Positions 7,868 to 16,466 of a stretch of 35,924 bases of DNA are shown piece by piece (position 1 is the stretch's first letter; each line of letters opens with the position of its first letter). The DNA lies in assembly GCA_011390365.1 (NCBI GenBank), contig JAABSM010000037.1, forward strand, positions 1 through 35,924. The letters are read 5' to 3'. This DNA is from Gammaproteobacteria bacterium (GTDB lineage: Bacteria; Pseudomonadota; Gammaproteobacteria; Chromatiales; Chromatiaceae). The translations under genes were made by a program, and so were the position numbers. Below the pieces are notes generated by a model. It did not search any database. It was not told where the DNA came from and saw nothing but the letters and a program-made list of their open reading frames with translations.

Positions 7868-8314
7868 ATGAAAGCACTAAAGATCGCTCTGACCGGGGCG
7901 CTTGCCCTGGGAATTAGTGGTGTCGCTACGGCGGACCAGTACGAAGACGCAATCAAATACCGCCAGGCCGCGTTTACCCTGGTCAAGGGTAACTTCGGCC
8001 CCATGGCTGGCATGGTCAAGGGCGAGATCCCCTTCGACAGCGCGGCCTTCGCCGAACACGCCACCAACGTAGCCGCCGCGGCCGCGATGGCGGATGACGG
8101 CTTTATCGATGGCTCGGACATGGGCGACACCAAGGCCAAGGATGCGGTGTGGGAAAATCGTGCCGAGTTCGACAAGCTGATGGGAGAGTTCCAGCAGCTT
8201 ACCCAGGAGCTGGCCGCTGTGGCCAAGGGCGGCAATATGGATGAGATCAAGCCCAAGTTCGCCGCCGTCGGCAAGACCTGCAAGGGCTGCCACGACGACT
8301 TCAAGAGCAAGTAA
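7868..8314 (+). CDS. Cytochrome c' (class II c-type cytochrome)
   Basis: A 148-residue periplasmic haem protein. Residues 1-22 are a signal peptide ending at ATA-DQY. The single haem site CKGCH lies near the C-terminus (138-142), as expected for four-helix class II cytochromes rather than class I. The start ATG 7868 follows an AGAGGA site. Cytochromes c' bind NO and CO and are thought to protect against nitrosative stress in purple and sulfur-oxidising bacteria. A b561-type cytochrome is encoded convergently 0.9 kb downstream, a possible electron donor. The last codons (8301-8312) are part of a direct repeat whose second copy lies at 9143, beyond the toxin-antitoxin pair. Confidence 0.93.
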   Translation: MKALKIALTGALALGISGVATADQYEDAIKYRQAAFTLVKGNFGPMAGMVKGEIPFDSAAFAEHATNVAAAAAMADDGFIDGSDMGDTKAKDAVWENRAEFDKLMGEFQQLTQELAAVAKGGNMDEIKPKFAAVGKTCKGCHDDFKSK

Positions 8315-8386
8315 GGCGGGCTCTTTTCTCTCACGGAGCCACGGAGCACGCAGAGAAATCCACTCCGCGAGCGCCATGGCTTCGTG
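8301..8386. repeat. Direct/hairpin repeat, left copy flanking the toxin-antitoxin pair
   Basis: 8301-8349 closely matches 9143-9190, including TCAAGAGCAAGT from the end of the cytochrome gene and CTCACGGAGCCACGGAGCAC. The element also forms an inverted repeat: CACGGAGCCACGG (8332-8344) against 8374-8386 with two mismatches. The right copy has a perfect version. A related reverse-oriented tract (CTCCGCGCCTCCGTGGC) is near 29285. Confidence 0.75.
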
Positions 8387-8450
8387 TTATGTTGGGGGCA
8401 GCTTGCGAACCACAACACACCAAGGCTGGGGCCGGCGAAAGGAATACGGC

Positions 8451-8660
8451 ATGCAAGATTTATCATTCGCAAACCTCGTCGAGCAGGTTCAGCGTTTACC
8501 GCTCGATGAAAAGCAGGAGTTATGGGAGCTGCTGGAAAACTATCTGCGTGAAGAGCGGCGCGGCGACATCTACCAAGCTTATCAGGAAACGCTGGAAATT
8601 GAAGATACATTGTCCTTCTCCAGCGACACCAGTGAATTGAGAAGGGGCATGGGTGATTAA
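8451..8660 (+). CDS. Antitoxin of a RelE-type toxin-antitoxin pair
   Basis: A 69-residue acidic protein starting MQDLSFANLVEQVQRLPLDE, a heptad-like pattern seen in small antitoxins whose N-terminus resembles LPxDEKxELWELL modules. It overlaps the downstream toxin start by 8 bp, the usual order of antitoxin first. ATG 8451 follows a GAAAGGA site. In such pairs the antitoxin binds the toxin and represses the operon. I identify it mainly by its partner; by itself it would be hypothetical. Confidence 0.75.
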   Translation: MQDLSFANLVEQVQRLPLDEKQELWELLENYLREERRGDIYQAYQETLEIEDTLSFSSDTSELRRGMGD

Positions 8661-8922
8661 CGTTGCGTTCAGTCCGGCATTCAAGCGTAGCTTTCGGAAA
8701 CGCCTCAAGCACAACCATAAATTACAGGATAGGTTTTGGGTAAGGCTTGATTGCTTTATTCAGGATCCATTTGATCCCCAGCTAAAGACGCATAAATTGA
8801 CAGGGCAGCTGAAAGAGTTGTGGAGCTTTAGCGTAGAACATGATGTACGGGTGATTTTCTATTTTGCGAATGAGGCCAACGCGGTGTTGGTAGATATCGG
8901 TTCTCATGATGAAGTCTATTAG
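8653..8922 (+). CDS. RelE/YafQ-type mRNA interferase toxin
   Basis: An 89-residue basic protein starting at GTG 8653, inside the antitoxin's end. The C-terminal pattern HKLTGQLKELWSFSVEHDVRVIFYF...VDIGSHDEVY is characteristic of the RelE superfamily branch often annotated as RelE/StbE toxins. These cut mRNA on the ribosome. The conserved Arg in DVRVIF and the His-Asp-Glu-Val-Tyr end are present, so it looks intact. The pair lies between two copies of a hairpin repeat and interrupts the space between two cytochrome genes, which suggests an acquired module. Confidence 0.88.
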   Translation: MINVAFSPAFKRSFRKRLKHNHKLQDRFWVRLDCFIQDPFDPQLKTHKLTGQLKELWSFSVEHDVRVIFYFANEANAVLVDIGSHDEVY

Positions 8923-9019
8923 CGGGGTAGCTGCGTTAGCCCCGCTCGAAATATCCACCTAATGGCCGCATACACGCTATGCTTGAGCAGGCTTTGGTGG
9001 CCCCAAACACCTTGCGGGG

Positions 9020-9067
9020 CGTAACCCACCATAGGTACCAACCCAACGCCGATGATGGTGCGTTACG
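9020..9067. repeat. Imperfect palindrome CGTAACCCACCAT
   Basis: CGTAACCCACCAT (9020-9032) pairs with 9055-9067 with one mismatch. GTAACCCACC/GGTGGGTTAC palindromes are common small intergenic repeats in proteobacteria. It lies in the roughly 330-bp gap between the toxin and the b-type cytochrome, which otherwise holds only repeats. Confidence 0.6.
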
Positions 9068-9142
9068 GGGCGCGAAAGCATTGTCGAAAAATCCTCGTTG
9101 GGTGGTAATGCGCGCCTAACGCACGGAGCCGCCACCAAGAGA

Positions 9143-9217
9143 TCAAGAGCAAGTGAGACGCTCTCTTTTTCTCACGGAGCCACGGAGCACACGGAGAAGG
9201 ATCGCCGTGGCTCCGTG
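9143..9217. repeat. Direct/hairpin repeat, right copy flanking the toxin-antitoxin pair
   Basis: 9143-9190 matches 8301-8349 with a few changes. CACGGAGCCACGG (9173-9185) pairs perfectly with 9205-9217, giving a 13-bp stem. With the left copy it brackets 8350-9142, which contains the toxin-antitoxin pair. Confidence 0.75.
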
Positions 9218-9254
9218 GGAGATACCATGAAAAGCATTGGTCGGCTGTACCAGG

Positions 9255-9941
9255 TCAACCGACCAACCAGTAAACCACTCCCGCGCAAATGGTCAGGATG
9301 ATCGCGGCCAGCCAGCTCTTGCCGCCACGGCTGGGTTCGGCGGTGCTCTCCGCCGGAAGCGCCTTGTAACCGGTGATCATGGCCGGCGTCAGATTCTCTC
9401 TTTTGCGCACCTTGTGGTAGACCACGGCGGCGATGTGGAGTACTACCAGCACCAGCAGCACATTGAATAGCTGTGCATGCAGCCCGGTCAGGGTATCGCT
9501 CACCTCCTTGCTCACCAGATCGCTGAGCGGCCCGTCGAAGAGGATGTCGTCGTTGCTGAAGAGCCCCATCACCGCCTGGGTGAGAAAGCCCAGCAGCAGC
9601 ACCAACACCATCCAGCCACCCAATGGGTTATGACCGGCGATGGTGTCCGGCTTGGCCTCTGGCAGGGTCCTGGCGTACCGGATGACCTTGCCGGGGCGAT
9701 GCAGAAAGTCGCCAAAGCGGGCGTAGGTGCCGCCGACGAAGCCCCAGATGATGCGAAAAAGCACCAATGCCAACATGGCATAACCCAACTGGGCGTGTCG
9801 ATCCATGTTGTCCATCACCTCAATGGAGAGATAGAGCAGGATCATCAGCAGTACCAGCGCCCAGTGAAACAGCCGTACCGGCAGCTCCCAGACGAACAGG
9901 CGACGTGTCGCGGTGTTTGACTCAAGCGAGGGGGTTTTCAT
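9255..9941 (-). CDS. b-type cytochrome, cytochrome b561/Ni-Fe hydrogenase b-subunit family
   Basis: A 228-residue membrane protein of the PF01292-like family. It has a membrane segment after the VRLFHW motif, further segments at LGYAMLALVLFRIIWG, GWMVLVLLLGFLTQA and QLFNVLLVLVVLHIAAVVYH, and a C-terminal hydrophobic helix. Candidate haem-ligand histidines lie in RLFHW, TGLHAQ, VLHIA and VYHK. The start is set at MKTPSLESN because AAGGAGAA precedes it closely; an upstream extension in the same frame has no such site. It runs convergently with cytochrome c'. Such pairs are often found together, and electron transfer between them is plausible but not shown here. Confidence 0.88.
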   Translation of the reverse strand: MKTPSLESNTATRRLFVWELPVRLFHWALVLLMILLYLSIEVMDNMDRHAQLGYAMLALVLFRIIWGFVGGTYARFGDFLHRPGKVIRYARTLPEAKPDTIAGHNPLGGWMVLVLLLGFLTQAVMGLFSNDDILFDGPLSDLVSKEVSDTLTGLHAQLFNVLLVLVVLHIAAVVYHKVRKRENLTPAMITGYKALPAESTAEPSRGGKSWLAAIILTICAGVVYWLVG

Positions 9942-10526
9942 TGTGTTCTCCTTGCAGATCAGGCCGAGGCATGGCGCATCCTTGAGTGAGTGGCATCGGG
10001 CGCGCATCAGTACCCAGTCAAGACGGGTTGAAGGGTCTCGAAGGGGAATAGGGTATAGGCCCGCTGCCATAACCGGGAAGAATCCGCCGTCAGGGGCATG
10101 ATGGCATTTCACCGTTTGATTGTCGATTCCGCACGGAATTCGGCTGAACTATTGATCGATGTTAGGATCCAAACTGGGCCATCAATCGCGACGGTGACCC
10201 CCAACCGCGTGGATGCTGGCATCAGCGACAACGGTAACGATGATTGGGACTTCGGTACCTTCTTCGACTTCGACTTCGACATCCGCTGCCGCCTGACGTA
10301 ACTCCCCCTTCTTTGCGAACCCCGCGGGTAAAAGCAAAACCCTGCCCGTCTTGCGATCCGAGAAGAGCGGTTTTTTTTGCATTCGTCGGACACTTGGTTC
10401 ATGCTGCTTTTTACCGGACATGCGAAAAAATCAAGCCGCGCGCGTCCCACCCGACCGCACACCCATAGGGCTTTGGCGCAGGCATTTCCGGAAACCATCT
10501 AATATGTCTTGGTTGGCGGGCTGGAT
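9942..10526. other. Gap without a convincing gene
   Basis: About 585 bp between the b-type cytochrome and the RimB-like gene. Short open frames exist on both strands around 10100-10500 (for example on the minus strand at 10182-10421), but none has a recognisable domain or a clear ribosome site. It probably holds the divergent promoters for the flanking genes. Confidence 0.5.
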
Positions 10527-11006
10527 ATGAAAAAAGTGAAAGCGCCTTCTCGTAAAGGCGGTGATGAAGCCGCGGGCAAGCCATTGCTTGGCTGGCGGGA
10601 ATGGCTCTCTTTGCCGGAGTTGGGCATCGCCAGAATCAAGGCCAAGGTCGATACAGGGGCGCGGACCTCGACCTTGCACGCCTTTTTCGTAGAGCCGTTC
10701 GACAAGGATGGTGTGCGCTGGGTGCGGTTTTGCATCCACCCGTTCCAGAGGCGAACCGATCGGGTAATCGAGTGCCTCGCCCCGGTCAGGGATCAACGGA
10801 TGGTAGCCGACTCCGGCGGGCACCGCGAGTTGCGTTGGGTGATCGAAACCCAGGTGAGCGCGGGCGACACCAGCTGGCCGATCGAGTTGACGTTAACCGA
10901 TCGTGATACCATGCGATTTCGCATGCTGCTTGGGCGAACCGCCATTGCGGGCCGCTTTGCCGTTGATCCGTCGGCATCCTATCTGCGAAAAAAGCCCCCG
11001 AAATAA
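10527..11006 (+). CDS. RimB-like retropepsin-fold protein (ATP-dependent zinc protease family)
   Basis: A 159-residue protein of the PF05618-like family, named 'ATP-dependent zinc protease' in databases but with a retropepsin-like fold. The motif [13 protein letters not shown] (residues 40-52) supplies the aspartic-protease-like D42-[22 protein letters not shown] near the end is also typical. ATG 10527 is preferred; a TTG at 10509 is in frame. It precedes a RimK-like ligase by 16 bp. Work on RimABK systems describes RimB as a protease that trims glutamate tails added by RimK, so a modify-and-trim pair is a reasonable inference. Confidence 0.85.
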   Translation: MKKVKAPSRKGGDEAAGKPLLGWREWLSLPELGIARIKAKVDTGARTSTLHAFFVEPFDKDGVRWVRFCIHPFQRRTDRVIECLAPVRDQRMVADSGGHRELRWVIETQVSAGDTSWPIELTLTDRDTMRFRMLLGRTAIAGRFAVDPSASYLRKKPPK

Positions 11007-11022
11007 AAAAAGGAAATACTCC

Positions 11023-11943
11023 ATGAAATTCGCCATCCTCTCCCGCAATCCAAAGCTCTACTCTACCCGCCGGCTGATCGAGGCCTGTGGGGCGCAAGAT
11101 CATGAAGTGCGGGTCCTGGACCCGCTTCGTTGCTACATGAACATCACCTCGCACCGGCCCTCGATCCACTACAAGGGGGAAAAGCTGGAAGGGTTCGACG
11201 CGGTGATCCCCCGCATCGGCGCCTCGGTGACCTTTTATGGAACAGCGGTATTGCGCCAGTTCGAGATGATGGGCGTCTATCCATTGAACGAATCGGTGGC
11301 GATCACGCGTGCCCGCGACAAGCTGCGGGCCGTGCAACTGCTGGCACGCGCCGGCATCGGCCTGCCGGTTACCGGCTTCGCCCACAAACCGGACGACGTG
11401 CAGGATCTGTTGCGAGAAGTGGGCGGGGCGCCGGCGGTCATCAAGCTGCTGGAGGGTACCCAGGGGATCGGCGTGGTGCTGGCCGAAACCCACAAGGCGG
11501 CGGAGAGCGTGATCGAGGCCTTCATGGGGCTGAAGGCCAATATCCTGGTGCAGGAGTTCATCAAGGAGGCGGGCGGCGCCGATATCCGCTGCTTCGTGAT
11601 CGGCGGCAAGGTGGTGGCGGCGATGAAACGCCAGGGCAAGGAGGGCGAGTTTCGCTCCAACCTGCACCGCGGCGGCGAGGCGACCATCATCCGCATCTCT
11701 CCCGAGGAGCGGTCCACCGCGGTCAGGGCGGCAAAGGTGATGGGGCTCGATGTGTGCGGGGTCGATATCCTGCGTTCCAATCATGGACCGGTGGTGATGG
11801 AGGTCAACTCCTCGCCCGGCTTGGAGGGGATCGAGAAGGCGACGGGCAAGGATGTCGCCGGCATGGTCGTCAGCTACGCGAAAAAGCGAGTGGCCGAGAC
11901 CGCCGGACAAAAGAAACGCACCCGCACCCGGGGCCAGGGTTGA
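11023..11943 (+). CDS. rimK: RimK-like ATP-grasp amino-acid ligase
   Basis: A 306-residue ATP-grasp protein. It starts [20 protein letters not shown] and has the RimK landmarks: [23 protein letters not shown], the [14 protein letters not shown] nucleotide-binding loop, a hinge at [20 protein letters not shown], and the metal-binding [18 protein letters not shown]. RimK adds glutamates to the C-terminus of ribosomal protein S6, and related enzymes act on other substrates. A short basic tail ([10 protein letters not shown]) ends the protein. AAAAAGGAAA lies just upstream of ATG 11023. It is sandwiched between a RimB-like protease and an AstE-like hydrolase, a conserved trio in several gammaproteobacteria. 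Confidence 0.92.
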   Translation: MKFAILSRNPKLYSTRRLIEACGAQDHEVRVLDPLRCYMNITSHRPSIHYKGEKLEGFDAVIPRIGASVTFYGTAVLRQFEMMGVYPLNESVAITRARDKLRAVQLLARAGIGLPVTGFAHKPDDVQDLLREVGGAPAVIKLLEGTQGIGVVLAETHKAAESVIEAFMGLKANILVQEFIKEAGGADIRCFVIGGKVVAAMKRQGKEGEFRSNLHRGGEATIIRISPEERSTAVRAAKVMGLDVCGVDILRSNHGPVVMEVNSSPGLEGIEKATGKDVAGMVVSYAKKRVAETAGQKKRTRTRGQG

Positions 11944-11964
11944 ACATCCTTGACTCTTCATTTC

Positions 11965-11995
11965 AACCGCGGATTTCGCCGATCTACGCGGATTT
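11965..11995. repeat. CGCGGATTTCGCCGAT-type dispersed repeat
   Basis: AACCGCGGATTTCGCCGAT followed by CTACGCGGATTT: short GCGGAT/GCCGAT units spaced about 10-11 bp. This type of degenerate intergenic tract recurs in many proteobacterial genomes. It lies between rimK and the AstE-like gene, 150 bp apart. Confidence 0.55.
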
Positions 11996-12095
11996 ATCTG
12001 TGTGTGTTGGATGTTGAGCTGTATTCATCCGATTGGTGGTTCAAATGTCGAATTTAGGATCATCCGGCCTGGTACCCTGAGAGCAGACGGTTGAA

Positions 12096-13115
12096 ATGAC
12101 GGCTTTCGAGATTGGCGGCGTCGAGGTGCCCCGCGGTCAGCGCCGCACCGTCGATCTGCCCGCGGCAAAACTCTATACCCACGCCCCGTTGACCATGCCG
12201 GTGCAGGTGGTGCGGGGCAGGCGTGACGGCCCGACCCTCTTCGTCAGCGGCGTGATCCATGGCGACGAACTGAATGGCGTCGAGATCATCCGTCGCCTGC
12301 TGCGGCGCTCGGCGCTGAAAAGCCTGCGCGGCACATTGATCGCGGTGCCGGTGGTCAATGTCCATGGCCTGATCCAGCACTCCCGCTATCTACCCGACCG
12401 GCGCGATCTCAATCGCAGCTTTCCCGGCTCGGAGAAAGGTTCGCTTACCGCGCGCCTCGCCAATCTGTTCATGACCGAGATCGTAGCGCAATGCGACTAC
12501 GGCATCGACATCCATACCGGCGCCCGCGATCGCGCTAACCTGCCCCAGATCCGCGCGCAACTGGACGACCCGGAGACCCAGGCCATGGCCACCGCCTTCG
12601 GGGTACCGGTGTTGCTCAACTCGACCCTTCGGGATGGCTCGTTACGGCAACTGGCCGCCGAGCACGGGGTGCGGGTGCTGCTGTATGAGTCAGGTGAGGC
12701 GCTGCGCTTCGACGAGCTGGGTATCCGCGCTGGGGTGACCGGCATCCTCAGCGTGATGCGACACCTGGGCATGCTGCCGCCCGTCAAGCAACGCAAGCGG
12801 CCGCGCCCCGAACCGGTGGTGGCGCGGGCATCCGGCTGGGTGAGGGCGCCGGAGAGCGGAATCGTTCGGCTGATCGGCCAACTGGGGGCGCGGGTGGTCA
12901 AGGGGCAGCGACTGGCGGTCATTTCCGACCCGTTCGGCGAACAGGAGAGCGAGCTGGTCTCTCCCTGGGATGGCATCGTGATCGGCCGCTCCATGCTGCC
13001 TCTCGCGAATGAAGGGGAGGCGCTGTTCCACATCGCCCGTTTCCATGATGTAGACGAGGTCGAAAACAAGGTCAACCTGTTCCAGGATGCCCATGAGCCT
13101 GCCCCGCCACCGTGA
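12096..13115 (+). CDS. Succinylglutamate desuccinylase/aspartoacylase-family zinc hydrolase
   Basis: A 339-residue M14-like zinc deacylase. The first zinc motif HGDE (H55, E58) is in VSGVIHGDELNG. The third ligand H140 lies in GIDIHTGA. R/N substrate residues follow in DRRDLNRSFPG. The C-terminal domain ends in a barrel-like biotinyl/lipoyl-type fold (ASGWVRAPESGIV...SPWDGIVIGRS). It follows rimK by 152 bp on the same strand. The family removes acyl groups from amino-acid amines or carboxyls, so together with RimB and RimK it may process a peptide or amino-acid conjugate. Not AstE itself, since no arginine succinyltransferase genes are near. Confidence 0.87.
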   Translation: MTAFEIGGVEVPRGQRRTVDLPAAKLYTHAPLTMPVQVVRGRRDGPTLFVSGVIHGDELNGVEIIRRLLRRSALKSLRGTLIAVPVVNVHGLIQHSRYLPDRRDLNRSFPGSEKGSLTARLANLFMTEIVAQCDYGIDIHTGARDRANLPQIRAQLDDPETQAMATAFGVPVLLNSTLRDGSLRQLAAEHGVRVLLYESGEALRFDELGIRAGVTGILSVMRHLGMLPPVKQRKRPRPEPVVARASGWVRAPESGIVRLIGQLGARVVKGQRLAVISDPFGEQESELVSPWDGIVIGRSMLPLANEGEALFHIARFHDVDEVENKVNLFQDAHEPAPPP

Positions 13116-13178
13116 ATCGATCGGCCTGGACGCGGTTGCTTCGCAAGCCATGCCAACCCATGAAGTTCTGCGTCTCGC

Positions 13179-13203
13179 CGGTCGCGGGTTGCGCCCGCGA
13201 CCG
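13179..13203. repeat. GC-rich hairpin after the AstE-like gene
   Basis: A 10-bp perfect stem (13179-13188 and 13194-13203) with a 5-nt loop in the 270-bp space between two converging genes. No T-run follows, so it is more likely a REP-type palindrome than a simple terminator. The rest of 13116-13384 shows nothing recognisable. Confidence 0.5.
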
Positions 13204-13384
13204 AAACATTTGCCTGCCAGCCAATGCAATTCTGCTTCTCACCTCTGCGGAATGTGCAAACGTCACGGTCGCGTGCGCTACACCCAACCGGCGGTGAAAG
13301 GCCGTTCAATCCGCTGCGGGAATCTTGCGGCAGGTAGCCGAATTCATCCATCTTGCGGGACGAGTCGCGATGGATCGGGGCCGA

Positions 13385-14809
13385 TCAAACGGCAATCGCG
13401 TCACCGTAGTCATGGGCCTCGATCAGCCGTTCGTGCAGGGCCTTGATGGCGCTGGCGTAGGCCTCTTCTTCGAGGATGAACTGGATGTCGACCTGGCGCA
13501 TGGACTGATGCAGGGCCATGATGCTGATGGAGCTGTCCGCCAGCGCCCCCACCGCCTTGGCGAGCAGCCCGGGAACCTGCATGTCGCTGCCGATGGCCGA
13601 TATCAGGGCGACCTTCTGGTGGCGGATTTCGGCGTCCGGGTAGGTCTCGTGCAGGACGCGCATGACCCGCTTGACCGTCTTCAGATTGCAGCCGAGGTAG
13701 TGGGTGATGGTGTTGGCGTTGAGGTCCTTGGTGATCACCTGGGCATTGAAACGGCGGAAGACATCCAGCAGGGTCTTCTCGTACTGATCGCTCTTGCCGA
13801 CCATGTCCTGGTCGAACAGCTCGATGCCTTGTACCGCCTTGCGCCCGACGACGATCTCCACGCAGGGCTTGTTGCTGACGTAATCGCGGGTGATCAGGGT
13901 GCCGCTGTGTTCCGGCTCGAAGGCGTTCTTGATGCGCAGCGGTATCTCGGCCTGGCGCAGTCCCTTGGCGGCGCGGGGATGGATGGCCTCCATCCCCAGG
14001 TTGGCGAGTTGGTCGGCCACGTCGTAGTTGGTGCGACCGATCGGCACCGCATGCTCCTCGCCGACCACCCCGGGGTCGGCGGAGCTGAGGTGGTACTCCT
14101 TGTGGATCACCGCCTCGCGGGCTTGGGTGAGCACGGCGATGCGGCTGAAGGTCATCTCGCTGTAGCCGCGGTCGAAGGTGGCCATCAGGCCTTCGCTGCA
14201 GTGGGCATAGCCGGTGACGATGGGCAGCTCCTGCTCCAGGTCGAGGTCGGCCATGGCCTGCTCGATCATCCGGTCCAGCGGCAGCGCCTCCTCGGCATCC
14301 CAGCCGCTGAGGTCGACGAAGCGGGCATTGATGCCCTCCAGCTTGAGCAGCTGGGTGGTGTTCCAGGCGCTGTGGGCCTCGCCAATGCTGGCGAGCATTT
14401 CACGCACGGTCAGCAAGTGGGATTCGAGCTCGAAGTGGCCGTGTCGGCACAGGGCCTGAAGGTTGCTCAATACCCGCTCCGCCTCCTTCAGCCGCTGCTC
14501 GATGAAGCGGTTGGCGGTGTCCAGCAGTCCGTGTTCCTTGAACAGCGAGCGGTTCAGTTCGCGCATGTGCAGCCGCAACTGGTCGAGCTCTTCGCGCCAG
14601 GCGCCCTCGTCCTCGGCATCGGTAAACAGGGCGTATATCCCGGGCACGTCGGTCTTCTTGTGCTCCAGCAGGCGGTTGGTGATGCCGCCGTAGGCGGACA
14701 CCACGAAGATGCGCTGGTAGGGGGTGTCGCCTCGCTGAAAGATGTTGTCGCGCAGCGAGGGGTAGTCGCTCATGGAGGTGCCGCCGATCTTTTCTACGGT
14801 GTGCTGCAT
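13385..14809 (-). CDS. Aspartate kinase, ectoine-type (Ask_Ect-like)
   Basis: A 474-residue amino-acid kinase. It phosphorylates aspartate, the first step to lysine, threonine, methionine and ectoine. The start MQHTVEKIGGTSMS gives the KxGGTS phosphate loop at residues 7-12. SEMTFSRIAVLTQA and DPGVVGEEHAVP follow, and the C-terminus has two ACT-like regulatory domains (VALISAIGSDMQVPGLLAKAV). The short VEKIGGTSM start and overall pattern resemble the aspartokinases that accompany ectABC clusters. No ectABC genes are present here. It lies between converging and divergent genes and appears to be a single-gene unit. Confidence 0.88.
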   Translation of the reverse strand: MQHTVEKIGGTSMSDYPSLRDNIFQRGDTPYQRIFVVSAYGGITNRLLEHKKTDVPGIYALFTDAEDEGAWREELDQLRLHMRELNRSLFKEHGLLDTANRFIEQRLKEAERVLSNLQALCRHGHFELESHLLTVREMLASIGEAHSAWNTTQLLKLEGINARFVDLSGWDAEEALPLDRMIEQAMADLDLEQELPIVTGYAHCSEGLMATFDRGYSEMTFSRIAVLTQAREAVIHKEYHLSSADPGVVGEEHAVPIGRTNYDVADQLANLGMEAIHPRAAKGLRQAEIPLRIKNAFEPEHSGTLITRDYVSNKPCVEIVVGRKAVQGIELFDQDMVGKSDQYEKTLLDVFRRFNAQVITKDLNANTITHYLGCNLKTVKRVMRVLHETYPDAEIRHQKVALISAIGSDMQVPGLLAKAVGALADSSISIMALHQSMRQVDIQFILEEEAYASAIKALHERLIEAHDYGDAIAV

Positions 14810-15079
14810 GGTAAAACCTGCCTTGCGTCTTGATTCATCCAGGGACCGCCTTACGGTCCGGGCTGGTGATGGTGGCCGATACTCCGTTGTCCGATACGGC
14901 AACGAAATTCGGGGTCAACATTCGGTCTGGCGTTTGATTTTGCGCCTCTTCCCGCGATGATTTTACCACGCTCCGCCGCTTGACGTGCCTGATGAGCGCA
15001 CGCCTCATGCGTTCCCCAGGGGCGTGGACGCCGCCTTGGCCGCATCGCGGGGGGCAAGAACATGGCCGTTGCCTCGCCC

Positions 15080-16045
15080 TCAGAGCCCAAGTGCGCCGCG
15101 CCGCAACCAGTTATGCACGAATGCCAGCTTTCCGCGGGCATGGTCCGAGAGCACGAACGGGTAGATATCCGACAACCCCATGCAACGATTGACATGGTTG
15201 ACTCCCACGGTGATCGTGGCCGCTATGTGGATCAGCCGCCTGGCGTCCGGTTCGGAATAGGGATCCCAGCCGGAGTCGGGTATCCGCGGCGATGTCAGAC
15301 CGGTGGCCACGAAGCTGTCGGCGATGTCCGTCAGATGCAGCAGATGCGCCGTCGTCTCCGCCCAATCCTCGTGCGGATGGGCGGAGGCGTAGCTGGTTAG
15401 GTAATACCGTTTCCAGTCGGCGGGCGGGCCGTTCTCGTAGTGGTAGCGAAGCGCCGCCGGATAGTCGATCCGCTCGTCGCCGAACATCGCGCGAAATGCC
15501 TTGATGAAGTCCTCGCGCAGGCTCAGCCGCCACCAGAGCATGTGGGCGATCTCGTGGCGCATGTGGCCGATCATGGTGCGATAAGGCTCGTGTAACGCCT
15601 CGCGGCGAACCGTGAGCAGCACCGGGTCCACCTCGGCCACACTAATGGTAACCACCCCCTTGGCGTGTCCCATGAGGACCGGGGTCGGGCCTTCGGCCAA
15701 CAGGTGGAAGACCGGCGGTGCGCCCGAGTCCTCGGGGCGAAACCAGTTCCAACGCCCCAGATTATCCAGCACCCAGCGTTTGGCTGCCTCGGTCTGGGCC
15801 CAGTTGTGGATGGCATTGGGGCTCGAAGGGTCCGGCGCCAAGGCGGTCATGGCGCAGGATCGGCAAAACGCCCCGCTCTTCGGCGCCGCCCAGTTACAGC
15901 CGATGCGCTCTCGATTCACGCAAAACGGCGGCGTCGGTAGAAAGGCCCGCGCCTGGGGATCATAGGCGACGGGCGTCCCATCGGCGGTGGCGAGATTATC
16001 GAACCACAGCGAACCGGCCCCCGCCGGGTTGGCAAAAATGCGCAT
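15080..16045 (-). CDS. Putative zinc-binding metallopeptidase with N-terminal zinc ribbon
   Basis: A 321-residue cytoplasmic protein of the DUF2248/'zinc-binding metallopeptidase' type. Four cysteines (C42, C50, C61, C64) in FCVNRERIGC...FCRSC form a zinc-ribbon-like site. The gluzincin motif HEIAH (164-168) lies in MIGHMRHEIAHMLWW. A third likely ligand region, HEDWAETTAHLLHL, follows about 60 residues later. The start MRIFANP is chosen because family members begin at this zinc-ribbon end; the frame stays open further upstream without a matching sequence. The substrate is unknown. It is unlinked to its neighbours. Confidence 0.83.
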   Translation of the reverse strand: MRIFANPAGAGSLWFDNLATADGTPVAYDPQARAFLPTPPFCVNRERIGCNWAAPKSGAFCRSCAMTALAPDPSSPNAIHNWAQTEAAKRWVLDNLGRWNWFRPEDSGAPPVFHLLAEGPTPVLMGHAKGVVTISVAEVDPVLLTVRREALHEPYRTMIGHMRHEIAHMLWWRLSLREDFIKAFRAMFGDERIDYPAALRYHYENGPPADWKRYYLTSYASAHPHEDWAETTAHLLHLTDIADSFVATGLTSPRIPDSGWDPYSEPDARRLIHIAATITVGVNHVNRCMGLSDIYPFVLSDHARGKLAFVHNWLRRGALGL

Positions 16046-16466
16046 AGCAGGGCTCCAAAAAGCTTGAAAACAGGCATGGTCCGGTACACAGTAAACGGAT
16101 TGGGGGGTACTTTGCAAAGGCCTGTTTCAGGCTTCCGCCCCGGCGACTCATCGGCCAGCGGCTTGTCCTTCGCCCGATCCCGTTTCCCATGCCAAGTGCC
16201 GAAGCTCTGGCGTTTTGACGGCGAACGGCCCTCATCCCAGCGGTTCCGCGGCTTCAACGAACTCCTCCGACATGCCCTCCAGTTCACTATCCTGCACCAA
16301 CCCCAGCCAATCGACGGGCCGCTGGTCATTTACGTGAGATTTACATGGAAAAAACGGCCGTTCGCCTAACAAGGCTAGCTGGCTTACGATTTAACCCGCC
16401 GCTTCGCGCTCAATGCCTTGGGTCACTATCGCCCCGGCTAAAGCCTCAACCTCCAACATACTGTTT
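16046..16466. other. Gap with a possible small coding remnant
   Basis: About 420 bp. On the minus strand, 16232-16330 reads PVDWLGLVQDSELEGMSEEF and ends in a stop. This looks like the C-terminus of a real protein but has no plausible start codon, so it may be a decayed gene. Otherwise nothing is recognised. Confidence 0.35.

Noticed and set aside
10109-10498. Minus-strand frame with a QSS...WILTSIN segment vaguely like PqqB/MBL proteins
   Set aside because: The similarity is only a few residues, the overlapping frame 10182-10421 is equally open, and there is no start context. Not supportable as a gene.
13112-13297. Small plus-strand frame MNRSAWTRLLRKPCQPM
   Set aside because: It spans a strong palindrome (13179-13203) and has no ribosome site or domain.
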